Translations under genes and position numbers: made by a program
The notes under the pieces: generated by a model
The model's input: only the letters and a program-made list of their open reading frames with translations
Databases searched by the model: none
What the model was told of the DNA's origin: nothing
Shown here: positions 8,844 to 18,349 of the stretch, piece after piece
How the letters are laid out: each line of letters begins with the position of its first letter
How positions within the stretch are numbered: position 1 is the stretch's first letter
Source: Alphaproteobacteria bacterium
GTDB lineage: Bacteria; Pseudomonadota; Alphaproteobacteria; SP197
Length of the DNA stretch: 64,000 nt
Reading direction: 5' to 3'
NCBI GenBank assembly: GCA_009694045.1
Contig: SHVY01000006.1
Coordinates: 18,608 to 82,607, forward strand

Positions 8844-8851
8844 TAGGAGCC

Positions 8852-9367
8852 GTGGGGGGCGAGGCGGACCGGGACTGGGTCTGCCTGGGCGTGGTGCGGG
8901 CCGCCGTGGGCGTGCGCGGCGATGTTCGGATCGGAACCTATACGGCGGAGGCGCGGGCCATCTCGGACTATGGTCCGTTGCGGGTGGGCCTGGATGGTCC
9001 AGATCTGCGCCTGCGGGTGGTGCGGAGCCAGGGTGACGTGGTCGTTGGCCGGTTCGAGGGTTTCGCGGACCGCACCGAGGTGGAGCGGCTGAAGGGCAAG
9101 CTTCTCTATGTCCTCCGCTCACGGCTGCCGGCGCCGGACGAGGACAGCTACTATCACCACGACCTGGTCGGGCTCGCGGTGCAGGATGAGACGGGAGCCA
9201 CGGTGGGACGGGTGCGTGCGGTGCACAATTTTGGGGCCGGCGACCTCGTGGAGGTGGCCCGGTCCGACGGCGACAACGCCATGGTCCCCTTTACCCGGGC
9301 CGCCATTCCCGTGGTCGATCTGGCGGGCGGGCGGATTGTGCTGGCGCCGGGGACCGACTTGGCATGA
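8852..9367 (+). CDS. rimM: ribosome maturation factor RimM
   Basis: A 171-residue 16S rRNA processing factor that binds S19 during 30S assembly. The N-terminal RimM domain reads [21 protein letters not shown]; the PRC-barrel part includes [22 protein letters not shown] and ends near the stop. The start is uncertain. I chose GTG at 8852, which follows AGGAG closely and gives the family length. A GTG at 8792 would put the hairpin arms inside the protein and is unlikely. The stop overlaps the trmD start by 4 bp. Confidence 0.88.
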   Translation: MGGEADRDWVCLGVVRAAVGVRGDVRIGTYTAEARAISDYGPLRVGLDGPDLRLRVVRSQGDVVVGRFEGFADRTEVERLKGKLLYVLRSRLPAPDEDSYYHHDLVGLAVQDETGATVGRVRAVHNFGAGDLVEVARSDGDNAMVPFTRAAIPVVDLAGGRIVLAPGTDLA

Positions 9368-10080
9368 CTCCCTGGCATGCCGTGGTCCTGACCCTGCATC
9401 CGGCGGCCTTCCCCGGGCCGCTCGGCGTGAGTCTCGCCGGCAAGGCCCTGGCGGAGGGTGTTTGGACGCTGGAAACAGTGGACATTCGGGCATACGCGAG
9501 GGATAAACATGCCACTGTCGACGACAGCCCTTTCGGCGGCGGTCCTGGCATGGTCATGCGGCCGGACGTCCTGGCCGCGGCCATCGACGCGACCCAAGGC
9601 CCGGCCGGCACCGAAGAGGCGCTGATCCTGCTGACCCCGAGGGGTCAGCCGTTGACCCAGGCGCGGGTTCGCGCGCTCGCCCAGACCCCTAGGGTCCGGG
9701 TGGTGTGCGGCCGCTACGAGGGCGTCGATGAACGGGTGATCGACGCGCGCGGGCTCGAGGAGGTCAGCGTGGGAGATTTTGTGTTGTCCGGGGGCGAACC
9801 GGCGGCGATCGCGTTGATCGACGCCTGTGTCCGGCTGTTGCCCGGGGTCGTCGGGGCGCCGGCCAGCCTCGCGGACGAGAGCTTCGAGGACGATTTGTTG
9901 GAGTACCCGCACTACACGCGCCCCCAGGTCTGGGAAGAGCGCGAGGTTCCCGAAGTGCTGCTGTCCGGCCATCATGAGCGCGTCCGCGCTTGGCGCCGGG
10001 CCGCGGCCGAGGGCGCTACCGCCGAGCGGCGGCCCGACCTGTGGGCCCGCCATACCGCAACGAAGCGACACGCGAACTAG
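9364..10080 (+). CDS. trmD: tRNA (guanine-37-N1)-methyltransferase TrmD
   Basis: A 238-residue SPOUT methyltransferase that makes m1G37 in tRNAs reading CNN codons and prevents frameshifting. Visible signatures are [13 protein letters not shown], the cofactor-binding knot region [11 protein letters not shown], and [24 protein letters not shown]. The HxxxFP-type N-terminus is present as [11 protein letters not shown]. It is coupled to rimM by an ATGA overlap and is followed 10 bp later by rplS. Confidence 0.97.
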   Translation: MTPWHAVVLTLHPAAFPGPLGVSLAGKALAEGVWTLETVDIRAYARDKHATVDDSPFGGGPGMVMRPDVLAAAIDATQGPAGTEEALILLTPRGQPLTQARVRALAQTPRVRVVCGRYEGVDERVIDARGLEEVSVGDFVLSGGEPAAIALIDACVRLLPGVVGAPASLADESFEDDLLEYPHYTRPQVWEEREVPEVLLSGHHERVRAWRRAAAEGATAERRPDLWARHTATKRHAN

Positions 10081-10090
10081 GGTGACGACG

Positions 10091-10489
10091 ATGAACCTGC
10101 TGGATGAGATCGAGCAAGAGCAGATCGACAAGCTGATGGCCGGAAAGACGATCCCGCGATTCGGGCCCGGCGACACCGTGCGCGTGGCGGTCAAGGTGGT
10201 CGAGGGCACCCGCGAGCGCCTGCAGGCGTTCGAAGGCGTGTGTATCGCCCGCCGCAACCGCGGGTTGAACAGCTCGTTCACGGTGCGCAAGATCTCGTAC
10301 GGCGAGGGCGTCGAGCAAGTGTTCCCGCTGTACAGCCCGCGGGTCGAGAGCATCGCGGTGGTGCGGCGCGGCGACGTGCGGCGGGCCAAGCTCTATTACC
10401 TGCGCGGCCGCAGCGGCAAGCGGGCCCGCATCGCCGAGAAGCGAGAAGAGCGGGTCGTCGAGGCAGCGGCACCCGCCGCCGAAAGCTAG
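10091..10489 (+). CDS. rplS: 50S ribosomal protein L19
   Basis: A 132-residue large-subunit protein at the 30S-50S interface. The sequence runs [50 protein letters not shown] and [18 protein letters not shown], all typical of L19, with a short Ala/Glu tail. I chose the ATG giving [11 protein letters not shown]; the frame is open further upstream inside trmD but without similarity. It is the last gene of the rpsP operon and lies 21 bp ahead of leuC. Confidence 0.97.
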   Translation: MNLLDEIEQEQIDKLMAGKTIPRFGPGDTVRVAVKVVEGTRERLQAFEGVCIARRNRGLNSSFTVRKISYGEGVEQVFPLYSPRVESIAVVRRGDVRRAKLYYLRGRSGKRARIAEKREERVVEAAAPAAES

Positions 10490-10510
10490 GGCGAACGGCG
10501 CCTCGAGATC

Positions 10511-11917
10511 ATGGCGGCCCCACGGACCCTGTTCGATAAGATCTGGGAGAGCCACCTCGTCGAGACGCAAGCAGACGGGACCTCGCTGATCTACGTCGAC
10601 CGGCACCTGGTGCATGAGGTGACGAGCCCGCAGGCCTTCGAGGGCCTGCGCGTGGCCGGTCGGCCGGTGCGCCGGCCGGACGCGACCCTTGCGGTCGCCG
10701 ACCACAACGTGCCGACCACCGATCGCTCGGTCGGCATCGTCGACCCGGAATCGCGCCTTCAGGTCGAGACCCTGGAGCGGAACTGCGCCGAGTTCGCGGT
10801 GCCCTACTTCGCCATGGACGATCGCCGGCAGGGCATCGTCCACATCATCGGCCCCGAACAGGGTATGACCCAGCCGGGCATGACCATCGTCTGCGGTGAC
10901 AGCCACACGGCCACCCATGGCGCGTTCGGCGCGCTCGCCTTCGGCATCGGCACCTCCGAGGTCGAGCACGTGCTGGCGACCCAGACGCTTCTGCAGCGAC
11001 GCCCCCGCAACATGCTGGTGTCGGTCGCGGGCGACCTGCCCTTCGGCGTCGGCGCCAAGGATCTGATCCTCGCCATCATCGGCCGGATCGGCACCGCCGG
11101 CGGCACCGGCCACGTCATTGAATACGCCGGCGACGCGGTCCGCGCCCTGTCGATGGAAGGGCGCATGACCGTATGCAACATGTCGATCGAGGCCGGCGCC
11201 CGGGCCGGACTGATCGCCCCCGACGACACCACCTTCGCCTACGTGAAGGGCCGCCCCATGGCGCCAACGGGCGCGGCGTGGGAGCGGGCCGTGGCGTCCT
11301 GGCGCGCCCTGCCGAGCGACCCGGGCGCGGTTTATGACAAGGAGGTCGTGCTGGCGGCCGCCTCGATCGCGCCGCAGGTGACCTGGGGTACCAGCCCCGA
11401 GGATGTCCTGCCGATCACCGGCGTGGTCCCCGATCCCGCGGCTGAGGCCGACGAGGGCCGGCGCAAGGCGATGGAGCGTTCGCTCGCGTACATGGGCCTG
11501 GCCGCCGGCACGCCGCTCCGCGATGTCGCGATCGATCGGGTGTTCATCGGCTCCTGCACCAATGGCCGCATCGAGGATCTGCGGGCGGCGGCGGCGGTCG
11601 CCAAGGGCCGCCGGGTCGCGGCCGGCGTCGGCGCCATGGTGGTACCGGGATCGGGTCTGGTGAAGGCCCAGGCCGAGGCCGAGGGGCTCGATCGCATCTT
11701 CCGCGAGGCGGGGTTCGAATGGCGCGAGCCGGGGTGTTCCATGTGTCTCGCCATGAACGCCGACCGGCTCGAGCCCGGGGAGCGCTGCGCCTCCACCTCG
11801 AACCGCAACTTCGAAGGTCGCCAGGGCAGGGGCGGCCGTACCCATCTGATGAGCCCGGCGATGGCGGCGGCGGCGGCCCTTGCCGGCCGCCTCGCCGACG
11901 TGCGCGAGCTGGGCTGA
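10511..11917 (+). CDS. leuC: 3-isopropylmalate dehydratase large subunit
   Basis: A 468-residue aconitase-family [4Fe-4S] enzyme subunit that, with LeuD, isomerises 2- to 3-isopropylmalate in leucine synthesis. The start [10 protein letters not shown], the [10 protein letters not shown] motif and [20 protein letters not shown] are family hallmarks. The cluster cysteines are in [12 protein letters not shown] and [10 protein letters not shown], near the C-terminus. It heads a leuC-(RDD)-leuD-leuB-asd run. Confidence 0.97.
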   Translation: MAAPRTLFDKIWESHLVETQADGTSLIYVDRHLVHEVTSPQAFEGLRVAGRPVRRPDATLAVADHNVPTTDRSVGIVDPESRLQVETLERNCAEFAVPYFAMDDRRQGIVHIIGPEQGMTQPGMTIVCGDSHTATHGAFGALAFGIGTSEVEHVLATQTLLQRRPRNMLVSVAGDLPFGVGAKDLILAIIGRIGTAGGTGHVIEYAGDAVRALSMEGRMTVCNMSIEAGARAGLIAPDDTTFAYVKGRPMAPTGAAWERAVASWRALPSDPGAVYDKEVVLAAASIAPQVTWGTSPEDVLPITGVVPDPAAEADEGRRKAMERSLAYMGLAAGTPLRDVAIDRVFIGSCTNGRIEDLRAAAAVAKGRRVAAGVGAMVVPGSGLVKAQAEAEGLDRIFREAGFEWREPGCSMCLAMNADRLEPGERCASTSNRNFEGRQGRGGRTHLMSPAMAAAAALAGRLADVRELG

Positions 11918-11927
11918 GGAGACGGGG

Positions 11928-12395
11928 ATGAATTACGCGGGTTTCTGGCGTCGCTTCGGGGCCGCGGTTGTCGACGGGATCGTCGTGAACGTGGCGATCA
12001 TCGCCCTGGGTTACGTCCTGGAAGCCGTCGGCCTGCCATTCTTCGAATCGATCGAGTATGTCGCCGAGACCGCCGAGCTTTCGGCGTCGGCCAGCGCCGC
12101 CTACGACCTGACGCCCTTTGGGGCCGTCGTGGCCCTCGTTTCCTGGTGGCTCTATGCCGCCGTGCTGGAAAGCGCGCCGCGCGGCGCGACGCTGGGCAAG
12201 ATGGCGCTCGGGCTCCGCGTCACCGATCTCGACGGCAACCGCATCGGGTTCCTGCGCGCCACCGGCCGGTTCTTCGGCAAGTTCCTTTCGGGCTTGATCC
12301 TGATGATCGGCTTCGTGATGGCGGGGTTCACCAAGCGCAAGCAGGCCCTGCACGACATGCTGGCCGGCGGCCTCGTGCTGGCGAAGGCGGCGTAG
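11928..12395 (+). CDS. RDD family membrane protein
   Basis: A 155-residue membrane protein. Near the N-terminus [17 protein letters not shown] resembles the R-D of RDD proteins. Hydrophobic stretches lie at about residues 13-32 and 60-80, and [28 protein letters not shown] precedes another ([18 protein letters not shown]). The tail [16 protein letters not shown] is the usual RDD ending. Function is unknown; some RDD proteins are reported as ion exchangers. It is wedged between leuC and leuD with 10 and 4 bp gaps, so it is very likely part of the leu mRNA, although a role in leucine synthesis is not indicated. Confidence 0.85.
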   Translation: MNYAGFWRRFGAAVVDGIVVNVAIIALGYVLEAVGLPFFESIEYVAETAELSASASAAYDLTPFGAVVALVSWWLYAAVLESAPRGATLGKMALGLRVTDLDGNRIGFLRATGRFFGKFLSGLILMIGFVMAGFTKRKQALHDMLAGGLVLAKAA

Positions 12396-12399
12396 GTCC

Positions 12400-13011
12400 A
12401 TGGACACGTTCACCACCCTCACGGGCGTGGCGGCGCCGTTGCCGATGATCAACGTCGACACCGACATGATCATCCCGAAGCAGTTCCTGAAGACCATCAA
12501 GCGGACCGGGCTCGGCCGGCATCTGTTCAACGACATGCGCTGGACGCCGGACGGCCGCGAGATCGCGGACTTCGTGCTGAACCGGCCCGCCTATCGCCAA
12601 GCCAAGGTGGTGATCGCCGGCGACAACTTCGGCTGCGGTTCCAGCCGCGAGCACGCGCCCTGGGCGATCCTGGATTTCGGCATCCGTTGCGTGATCGCGC
12701 CGTCGTTCGCCGACATCTTCTTCAACAACTGCTTCAAGAACGGGATCCTGCCGATCGCCCTGCCGAAGCCCGTGGTCGATGATCTGATGCGCGAGGCTGA
12801 GCTGGGGTCCAACGCCACCTTCACCATCGACCTGGAGGCCCAGACGATCGTTCGCCCCAATGGCACGACGATCCGCTTCGAGATCGAGCCGTCGCGCAAG
12901 CACGCGCTGCTCAACGGACTGGACGAGGTCGGGCTGACGTTGCGGAAGGTGGCGACCATCGGCGCCTTCGAGGCGCGTCAACGGGCGGCCGAGCCCTGGC
13001 TGTACGGGTAG
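12400..13011 (+). CDS. leuD: 3-isopropylmalate dehydratase small subunit
   Basis: A 203-residue swivel-domain partner of LeuC. The sequence shows [19 protein letters not shown] near the start and [15 protein letters not shown], the substrate-recognition loop, followed by [17 protein letters not shown]. The length is normal. It starts 4 bp after the RDD gene and ends 6 bp before leuB, so tight co-translation is expected. Confidence 0.97.
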   Translation: MDTFTTLTGVAAPLPMINVDTDMIIPKQFLKTIKRTGLGRHLFNDMRWTPDGREIADFVLNRPAYRQAKVVIAGDNFGCGSSREHAPWAILDFGIRCVIAPSFADIFFNNCFKNGILPIALPKPVVDDLMREAELGSNATFTIDLEAQTIVRPNGTTIRFEIEPSRKHALLNGLDEVGLTLRKVATIGAFEARQRAAEPWLYG

Positions 13012-13017
13012 GGAGCC

Positions 13018-14118
13018 ATGGCGCGCAACCGACGCGTTCTTCTGCTTCCGGGCGATGGGATAGGCCCCGAGGTGGTGGGCCAGGCCCGGCGGGTGCTCGA
13101 GGGGCTGGGGACCGGGTTCGAGATCGAGGAGGGGCAGGTCGGCGGCGCCTCGATCGATGCCCATGGGACGCCGCTGACCGACGCCACGCTCGCCCGGGCA
13201 AAGGCGGCGGACGCCGTGCTTCTGGGCGCCGTCGGCGGGCCCAAGTGGGACAAGCTCGACTTCGCGAACAAGCCGGAACGGGGACTCCTGCGCCTGCGCA
13301 AGGAGTTGGACCTGTTCGCCAATCTGCGGCCGGCGATCTGTTTCGCGGCGCTGGTCGAAGCCTCGACGTTGAAGCCGGAGGTGGTTGGCGGGCTCGACAT
13401 CATGATCGTGCGCGAGCTGACCGGCGGCGTGTACTTCGGCCAACCGCGCGGCATCGAAACCCTGGCCAACGGCGAGCGCCGGGGGGTCAACACCCAGGTC
13501 TACACGACCTCGGAAATCCGCCGGGTCGCCGCCGTGGCCTTCGAACTCGCGCGCAAGCGGGGGCGGAAGGTGTGCTCGGCCGACAAGGCGAACGTCATGG
13601 AAAGCGGCGTGCTGTGGCGCGAAGAGGTGCAGAAGCTCCACGACGAGACGTATGGGGACGTGGAGCTCGGCCACATGTACGCCGACAACTGCGCCATGCA
13701 GTTGGTGCGCGACCCGAAGCAGTTCGACGTGATCGTCACCGACAACCTGTTCGGCGACATCCTGTCGGACGAGGCGGGAATGCTCACCGGCTCGTTGGGC
13801 ATGCTGCCGTCCGCCTCGCTGGGGGCGGCCGATGCGAGCGGCTTCCGCCGGGCGCTGTACGAGCCGGTGCACGGCTCCGCCCCCGACATCGCCGGCCGGG
13901 AGATCGCGAACCCGATCGCCGCGATCCTCAGCCTCGCCATGATGCTGCGCTACTCCCTCGACATGGCGGCGGCGGCCGACCATCTCGAATCCGCGGTGCG
14001 GCGGGTGCTGGACGGCGGCGCGCGCACGGCGGACATCATGGGGCCCGGCAAGGTTCAGGTGTCGACGGCGCGGATGGGCGATCTGGTGATGGGCGAGCTC
14101 ACGAAGCAGGCGGCGTAA
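13018..14118 (+). CDS. leuB: 3-isopropylmalate dehydrogenase
   Basis: A 366-residue NAD-dependent decarboxylating dehydrogenase, the third leucine-specific step. Signatures are [11 protein letters not shown] at the N-terminus, [16 protein letters not shown], the catalytic [15 protein letters not shown], and the metal-binding [15 protein letters not shown]. The C-terminal cofactor region includes [24 protein letters not shown]. It ends 68 bp ahead of asd. Confidence 0.97.
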   Translation: MARNRRVLLLPGDGIGPEVVGQARRVLEGLGTGFEIEEGQVGGASIDAHGTPLTDATLARAKAADAVLLGAVGGPKWDKLDFANKPERGLLRLRKELDLFANLRPAICFAALVEASTLKPEVVGGLDIMIVRELTGGVYFGQPRGIETLANGERRGVNTQVYTTSEIRRVAAVAFELARKRGRKVCSADKANVMESGVLWREEVQKLHDETYGDVELGHMYADNCAMQLVRDPKQFDVIVTDNLFGDILSDEAGMLTGSLGMLPSASLGAADASGFRRALYEPVHGSAPDIAGREIANPIAAILSLAMMLRYSLDMAAAADHLESAVRRVLDGGARTADIMGPGKVQVSTARMGDLVMGELTKQAA

Positions 14119-14186
14119 ACGACTTCGAGGGACTTTTCCCGCATGCTGGAATGGTTCGGGCATGCGACGGACGGACGGAGATGAAC

Positions 14187-15224
14187 ATGGGCTACGTAAT
14201 CGCGGTGGCGGGCGCGACCGGCGCGGTCGGTCGCGAGATCCTGAAGGCCTTGGCGGAACGCAAGTTCCCGGCGGACAAAGTGACGGCCCTGGCATCTCCG
14301 CGCTCAGCCGGCAAGGAAGTTTCGTTCGGCGAGGACAAGATCCTGAAGGTCGAGGATTTGACCCGGTTCGACTTCACGGGCACCGACATCGCGCTGTTTT
14401 CGCCGGGCGCCAAGGTCTCGGCCGAGTACGCCCCGCGTGCGGCGGCGGCCGGCTGCATCGTCATCGACAACACGTCGTACTTCCGCATGGACAAGGACGT
14501 GCCGCTGGTGGTGCCCGAGGTGAACCCGGACGCTCTCGACGGCTACCCCGCGCGCAATATTATCGCCAACCCAAATTGCTCGACCATGCAACTGGTGGTG
14601 GCGTTGAAGCCGCTGCACGACGCATCGCGCATCAAGCGGATCGTGGTCGCGACCTACCAGTCGGTGTCGGGCGCCGGCCAGGCGGGGATGGACGAGCTGT
14701 TCAGCCAAACCCGGAAGATGTTCGTCAACGAGCGCCAGGAGCCCCGGAAGTTCACCAAGCAGATCGCGTTCAACGTGGTGCCTCATATCGACGTGTTCAT
14801 GCCGGACGGATCGACCAAGGAAGAGTGGAAGATGGTCCAAGAGACCAAGAAGATCCTGGACCCGGCGATCGAGGTGGTGGCGACCTGCGTGCGGGTGCCG
14901 GTGTTCGTCGGCCACTCCGAGGCGATCAACGTCGAGTTCGAACGCCACATGGGAGTCTCGGACGCGCGAGACCTTCTGGGTCGCGCGCCCGGAGTGACGG
15001 TGCTGGACCGGCGCGAGGACGGCGGCTATGCCACCCCGGTCGATACGGCCGGCGAGGACGCGGTCTACGTCTCGCGCATTCGCATGGACAAGACGGTGCC
15101 GCACGGCCTGTCGCTGTGGGTGGTGTCCGACAATCTGCGCAAGGGTGCCGCCCTCAACGCCGTGCAGATCGCCGAGGAGCTCGACCGCCGCTATCTCAAG
15201 GGCGTGCTGCCCAAGGCGAGCTAG
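14187..15224 (+). CDS. asd: aspartate-semialdehyde dehydrogenase
   Basis: A 345-residue enzyme that reduces aspartyl phosphate to the semialdehyde shared by lysine, threonine and methionine synthesis. The NADP-binding start is GYVIAVAGATGAVGREIL; the catalytic Cys is in NPNCSTMQL; VPVFVGHSEAINVEF carries substrate-binding residues. Two ATGs lie six bases apart (14181 and 14187). GGAG ends at 14180, which fits the second with six-base spacing, so I chose it. The gene converges with pdxY and overlaps it by 4 bp. Confidence 0.95.
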   Translation: MGYVIAVAGATGAVGREILKALAERKFPADKVTALASPRSAGKEVSFGEDKILKVEDLTRFDFTGTDIALFSPGAKVSAEYAPRAAAAGCIVIDNTSYFRMDKDVPLVVPEVNPDALDGYPARNIIANPNCSTMQLVVALKPLHDASRIKRIVVATYQSVSGAGQAGMDELFSQTRKMFVNERQEPRKFTKQIAFNVVPHIDVFMPDGSTKEEWKMVQETKKILDPAIEVVATCVRVPVFVGHSEAINVEFERHMGVSDARDLLGRAPGVTVLDRREDGGYATPVDTAGEDAVYVSRIRMDKTVPHGLSLWVVSDNLRKGAALNAVQIAEELDRRYLKGVLPKAS

Positions 15225-16066
15225 CCCAGCGGTTCGACCGGGAAAGCGCGGGAAGGATTGACGATCTCGTCCTGGGCGGCGATCAGGCTCATCTCGGTGC
15301 CGCCGGCGGCCAGCGTCGCCCGCAGGATGCCATGCAGCGACGAGACGGTAAGGCCGAGCGCGCGGGCCGGATCGGGCTGTTCCAGCCAGCGGCCGAGGAA
15401 CAGGGCGGCGAAGGCATCGCCCGTGCCGTGGACCGCGAGGGCGAGGCGGGGCACGCGGATGCGCCACGCGGCCTCGGCGGTGACGGCGAGCGCATCGATC
15501 GCCTCGCCGGCCGACGGATCGCGGAACGACGTGCAGACCACCAGACGCGGGCCGCGGCGCACCAGTGCGCGGGCGGCGGCGATGATCGCGGGGGTGTCGG
15601 CGGCGGCGGCGCCGGTCAGGGTCTCGAGCTCGAAGTGGTTGGGGAAAAGGAGGTCCGCGGCCGGCACCACGGCATCGCGGAAGAATTCGGCCACCCCCGG
15701 CCGCACGTAGCTGCGGCCGTCGTCGCCGATCACCGGATCGCAGGCGTAGATCGCCTTCGGACTGGCGCGGCGCACGGCGTGCACCGCCCGCAACGCGACG
15801 TCGCCCAGGGCGGCGTCGCCGAGATAGCCGGTAAGCACGCCACGGCAATGGGCGAACGCGCCCCGTTCGCCCACGCCCTTCACCACGTCGGCCACCAGAT
15901 CGCGATCCAGCACCCGGCCGCGGAAGCTTTCGTAGCCCAGATGGTTGGAGAACTCGACGGTGTTGACCGGCCAGACCTCTAGCCCTAGGCGCTGGAGGGG
16001 GAATACGGCGGCGGCATTGCCGACATGGCCGTAGGCAACGTGGGATTGGATCGACAGGATCGACAC
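15221..16066 (-). CDS. pdxY: pyridoxal kinase PdxY
   Basis: A 281-residue ribokinase-fold enzyme that phosphorylates pyridoxal in the B6 salvage pathway. The start SILSIQSHVAYGHVGNAAAVFPLQRLG is the typical PdxY opening, CDPVIGDDGRSYV follows, and the anion-hole motif with the catalytic Asp is HGTGDAFAALFLGRWL. Length is normal. It stands alone on the minus strand between asd and the lyase gene. Confidence 0.94.
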   Translation of the reverse strand: MSILSIQSHVAYGHVGNAAAVFPLQRLGLEVWPVNTVEFSNHLGYESFRGRVLDRDLVADVVKGVGERGAFAHCRGVLTGYLGDAALGDVALRAVHAVRRASPKAIYACDPVIGDDGRSYVRPGVAEFFRDAVVPAADLLFPNHFELETLTGAAAADTPAIIAAARALVRRGPRLVVCTSFRDPSAGEAIDALAVTAEAAWRIRVPRLALAVHGTGDAFAALFLGRWLEQPDPARALGLTVSSLHGILRATLAAGGTEMSLIAAQDEIVNPSRAFPVEPLG

Positions 16067-16079
16067 GGGGACGCACCGC

Positions 16080-16107
16080 TTGTTGCCGCAACAACCTTCC
16101 GTATAGT
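16080..16107 (+). promoter_or_regulatory. candidate sigma-70 promoter for the CoA-ester lyase gene
   Basis: TTGTTG at 16080-16085 and TATAGT at 16102-16107 are separated by 16 bases and end about 33 bp before the start codon of the lyase. The spacing is one short of ideal, but both boxes are recognisable. It would drive the lyase and hydratase pair. Confidence 0.4.
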
Positions 16108-16140
16108 ACCGGCCGCCGCGAGAGAACGCAGGGGAAACCG

Positions 16141-17052
16141 ATGCCGCGTCCCGTCAAACCGCGCCGCAGCATGTTGTACATGCCGGGTTCCAACGCCCGT
16201 GCGCTGGAGAAGGCCCGGAGCCTGCCGGCCGATTCGCTGATCCTCGACCTCGAGGACGCGGTCGCGCCCGACGCCAAGGAACAGGCCCGAGCCATGGTGT
16301 GCGAGGCGGTGAGGGCCGGCGGCTACGGCAAGCGCGAGGTGGTGATCCGGGTCAATGGCCTGGCCACACCCTGGGGCCAGCAGGACATCGTCGCGGCCGC
16401 CCGCAGCGGGGCCGATGGCATCCTGCTGCCGAAGGTCGAGGGTCCCGGCATCGTCCGCCAGGTGCAGTCGATCCTGGAGGTCAACGGCGCCCCCGACAGC
16501 ATGGCGGTGTGGTGCATGGTGGAGACGCCGCTGGGCGTGCTGCACGCCGAGCGGATCGCGGGCGCGGGGACGCGGCTCGCCGGCCTGGTGATGGGAACGT
16601 CGGATCTGGCCAAGGACCTGCATGCCAACCACACGCCGGATCGGGTGCCGATGATCACCAGCCTGGGCCTGTGCCTGCTGGCGGCGCGCGCGTTCGGGAT
16701 CGCCGTCGTCGACGGCGTGCACCTGGACCTCGCCGACACGGAGGGCTTCGTGCGCCTCTGCCGCCAGGGCGCCGACATGGGCTTCGATGGCAAGACCCTG
16801 ATCCATCCCAACCAGATCGGTCCGGCCAACGAAGCCTTCGCTCCGTCCAGCGACAGCGTCGAGGCGGCGCGGCGGATCATCACGGCCCACCGCGAGGCCG
16901 AGGCCGAGGGGAAGGGCGTGATCGTGGTCGACGGCCGGCTGGTCGAGAACCTGCACGTCGAGAACGCGCGTCGGGTGATTTCGCTCGCCAACGCCATCGC
17001 CGCCTTGGCACCAGATCTCGAAGTTTCGCGCCTTGGGGCGCGAAGCCCGTGA
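16141..17052 (+). CDS. HpcH/HpaI-family CoA-ester lyase (CitE-like; malyl-CoA lyase or malyl-CoA thioesterase)
   Basis: A 303-residue TIM-barrel enzyme of the citrate-lyase beta-subunit type. Motifs visible are RSMLYMPGSNARALEKA, LILDLEDAVAPDAK, the metal-binding Glu in WCMVETPLGVLHAE, and GFDGKTLIHPNQ. The pattern with VMGTSDLAKDL and GKGVIVVDGRLVENLHVE resembles, from memory, Mcl2-type (3S)-malyl-CoA thioesterase more than Mcl1. The next gene is a mesaconyl-CoA hydratase, so a place in the ethylmalonyl-CoA pathway for acetyl-CoA assimilation is a good inference. Lyase versus thioesterase cannot be settled here. Confidence 0.85.
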   Translation: MPRPVKPRRSMLYMPGSNARALEKARSLPADSLILDLEDAVAPDAKEQARAMVCEAVRAGGYGKREVVIRVNGLATPWGQQDIVAAARSGADGILLPKVEGPGIVRQVQSILEVNGAPDSMAVWCMVETPLGVLHAERIAGAGTRLAGLVMGTSDLAKDLHANHTPDRVPMITSLGLCLLAARAFGIAVVDGVHLDLADTEGFVRLCRQGADMGFDGKTLIHPNQIGPANEAFAPSSDSVEAARRIITAHREAEAEGKGVIVVDGRLVENLHVENARRVISLANAIAALAPDLEVSRLGARSP

Positions 17053-17074
17053 TCGGGTACAAGATCATGAGTCC

Positions 17075-17135
17075 GTACCGATTTCGCGGCTCCGGAGTCG
17101 CCCGCGGCGACTCCGGAACTCGCGAAAGTCGGTAC
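17075..17135. repeat. 61-nt near-perfect palindrome between the lyase and hydratase genes
   Basis: The arm from GTACCGA (17075) through TTTCGCG and CTCCGGAGTCGCC is answered, after a 3-base loop CGC (17103-17105), by GGCGACTCCGG, CGCGAAA and TCGGTAC, ending at 17135. Only a few bulged bases break the pairing. It is too long and too loop-poor for an ordinary terminator and has no T-run. It occupies most of the gap before the hydratase start, and no good Shine-Dalgarno is seen there. It may be a REP-like palindromic insertion or a post-transcriptional control element. Confidence 0.65.
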
Positions 17136-17143
17136 TTGGCCGC

Positions 17144-18214
17144 GTGAGTCCGGCGGTGGACAAGGCCAAGGCGGGGAACTTCTTCGAGGACTTCCGGCTC
17201 GGCCAGCGCATCGTCCATCCCGTGCCGCGGACCGCGACCGCCGGCGACGTGGCCTTGTACCTGGCGCTCACCGGGTCGCGGTTCCCCCTGCCGTGTTCGA
17301 CGCCGTTCGCGACCTCGCTCGGGTACCGGGCGGCGCCGCTCGACGACCTGCTGGCATTCCATCTGGTGTTCGGCCGGACGGTCGCTGACATCTCGCTGAA
17401 CGCGCTCGCGAACCTGGGCTACGCGGATTGCCGGTTCCTGGCGCCGGTCTACCCCGGCGACACGATCGCGAGCGCGAGCGAGGTGATCGGCCTGCGCGAG
17501 GCTTCGAATCGCGAATCCGGCGTGGTGTACGTCCGGTCCACGGGGCGCAACGGTGACGGCGCGGCGGTGATCGACTACGTGCGCTGGGTCCTGGTGGCGA
17601 AGCGCGACGGACGCGCGCCGGCGCCGGACGCAATGATCCCCACCCTGCCCGCGGTCGTCGACCCCGCGAGCCTCGTCGTGCCCTCGGGCATCACGGGTCG
17701 GCGCTACGATACGGCCGCCTCGGGATCGACCCACCTGTGGGACGACTATGCGGTGGGCGAGCGGATCGATCACGGGGACGGGATCACGGTCGAGGACGCC
17801 GAACACCAGATGGCGACCCGCCTCTACCAGAACCCGGCGAAGGTGCACCTCGACCAGCACCGCCAGAAGAATTCGAAGCTCGGGCGGCGGCTGATCTACG
17901 GCGGGCATGTGATCAGCCTGGCCCGGGCGCTGTCGTGCAACGGACTGGCCAACGCCTTCGCCATCCTGGCGATCAACGGCGGGCGGCACGTGGCCCCGTG
18001 CGTCGCGGGCGATACGGTCTACGCCTGGTCCGAGGTGTTGGACAAGGCGACCATCATCGGCCGGGACGACCTCGGGCTCCTCCGGCTGCGGCTGGTGGCG
18101 ACCAAGGATCACCCGTGTGGAGATTTCCCGTTGAAGGGTGCGGACGGCCGGGACCGCCCGGCGGTCCTGCTCGACCTCGATTATTGGGTGTTGGTGCCGA
18201 GGGCACCCGCATGA
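17144..18214 (+). CDS. mch: mesaconyl-CoA hydratase (MaoC-type, double hot-dog)
   Basis: A 356-residue two-domain hydratase that interconverts mesaconyl-CoA and beta-methylmalyl-CoA in the ethylmalonyl-CoA pathway. The first hot-dog domain begins GNFFEDFRLGQRIVHPVPRT and includes YADCRFLAPVYPGDTI; the second begins LWDDYAVGERIDHGDGITVEDAEHQMATRLYQN and contains KVHLDQH and RLIYGGHVISLARALS. I chose the GTG giving MSPAVDKAKAG. An in-frame upstream extension would run through the palindrome and is unlikely. The stop overlaps the next small gene by 4 bp. Confidence 0.9.
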   Translation: MSPAVDKAKAGNFFEDFRLGQRIVHPVPRTATAGDVALYLALTGSRFPLPCSTPFATSLGYRAAPLDDLLAFHLVFGRTVADISLNALANLGYADCRFLAPVYPGDTIASASEVIGLREASNRESGVVYVRSTGRNGDGAAVIDYVRWVLVAKRDGRAPAPDAMIPTLPAVVDPASLVVPSGITGRRYDTAASGSTHLWDDYAVGERIDHGDGITVEDAEHQMATRLYQNPAKVHLDQHRQKNSKLGRRLIYGGHVISLARALSCNGLANAFAILAINGGRHVAPCVAGDTVYAWSEVLDKATIIGRDDLGLLRLRLVATKDHPCGDFPLKGADGRDRPAVLLDLDYWVLVPRAPA

Positions 18215-18348
18215 CGAAGAAGAAACCCGAGCGCAAGCGCGCCAGCCGCAACCCGGTCGCCAAGGCGGTGCGGCGCATCGCGCCCAAGGTCAAACCCGTC
18301 AAGCGCCGCCTGCCCCCGGACCCCAAGGAATGGAACGGCGACGGGTGA
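18211..18348 (+). CDS. small Lys/Arg-rich protein, unknown function
   Basis: A 45-residue basic protein starting MTKKKPERKRASRNPVAKAV. About 40 percent of residues are Lys or Arg, with Pro-rich ends and no Cys or hydrophobic core. The start overlaps the hydratase stop by ATGA, which supports real coupled translation. Lysine-rich composition is not expected from a random frame in DNA this GC-rich. I do not recognise a family. It ends 2 bp before the convergent nuclease gene. Confidence 0.6.
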   Translation: MTKKKPERKRASRNPVAKAVRRIAPKVKPVKRRLPPDPKEWNGDG

Positions 18349-18349
18349 G

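Noticed and set aside
8792..8851. N-terminal extension of RimM starting at GTG 8792
   Set aside because: The added residues are encoded by the hairpin arms and do not resemble RimM; GTG 8852 with AGGAG gives the family length.
12328..14295. 655-residue minus-strand frame opposite leuD and leuB
   Set aside because: Antisense to intact core genes; no recognisable motif.
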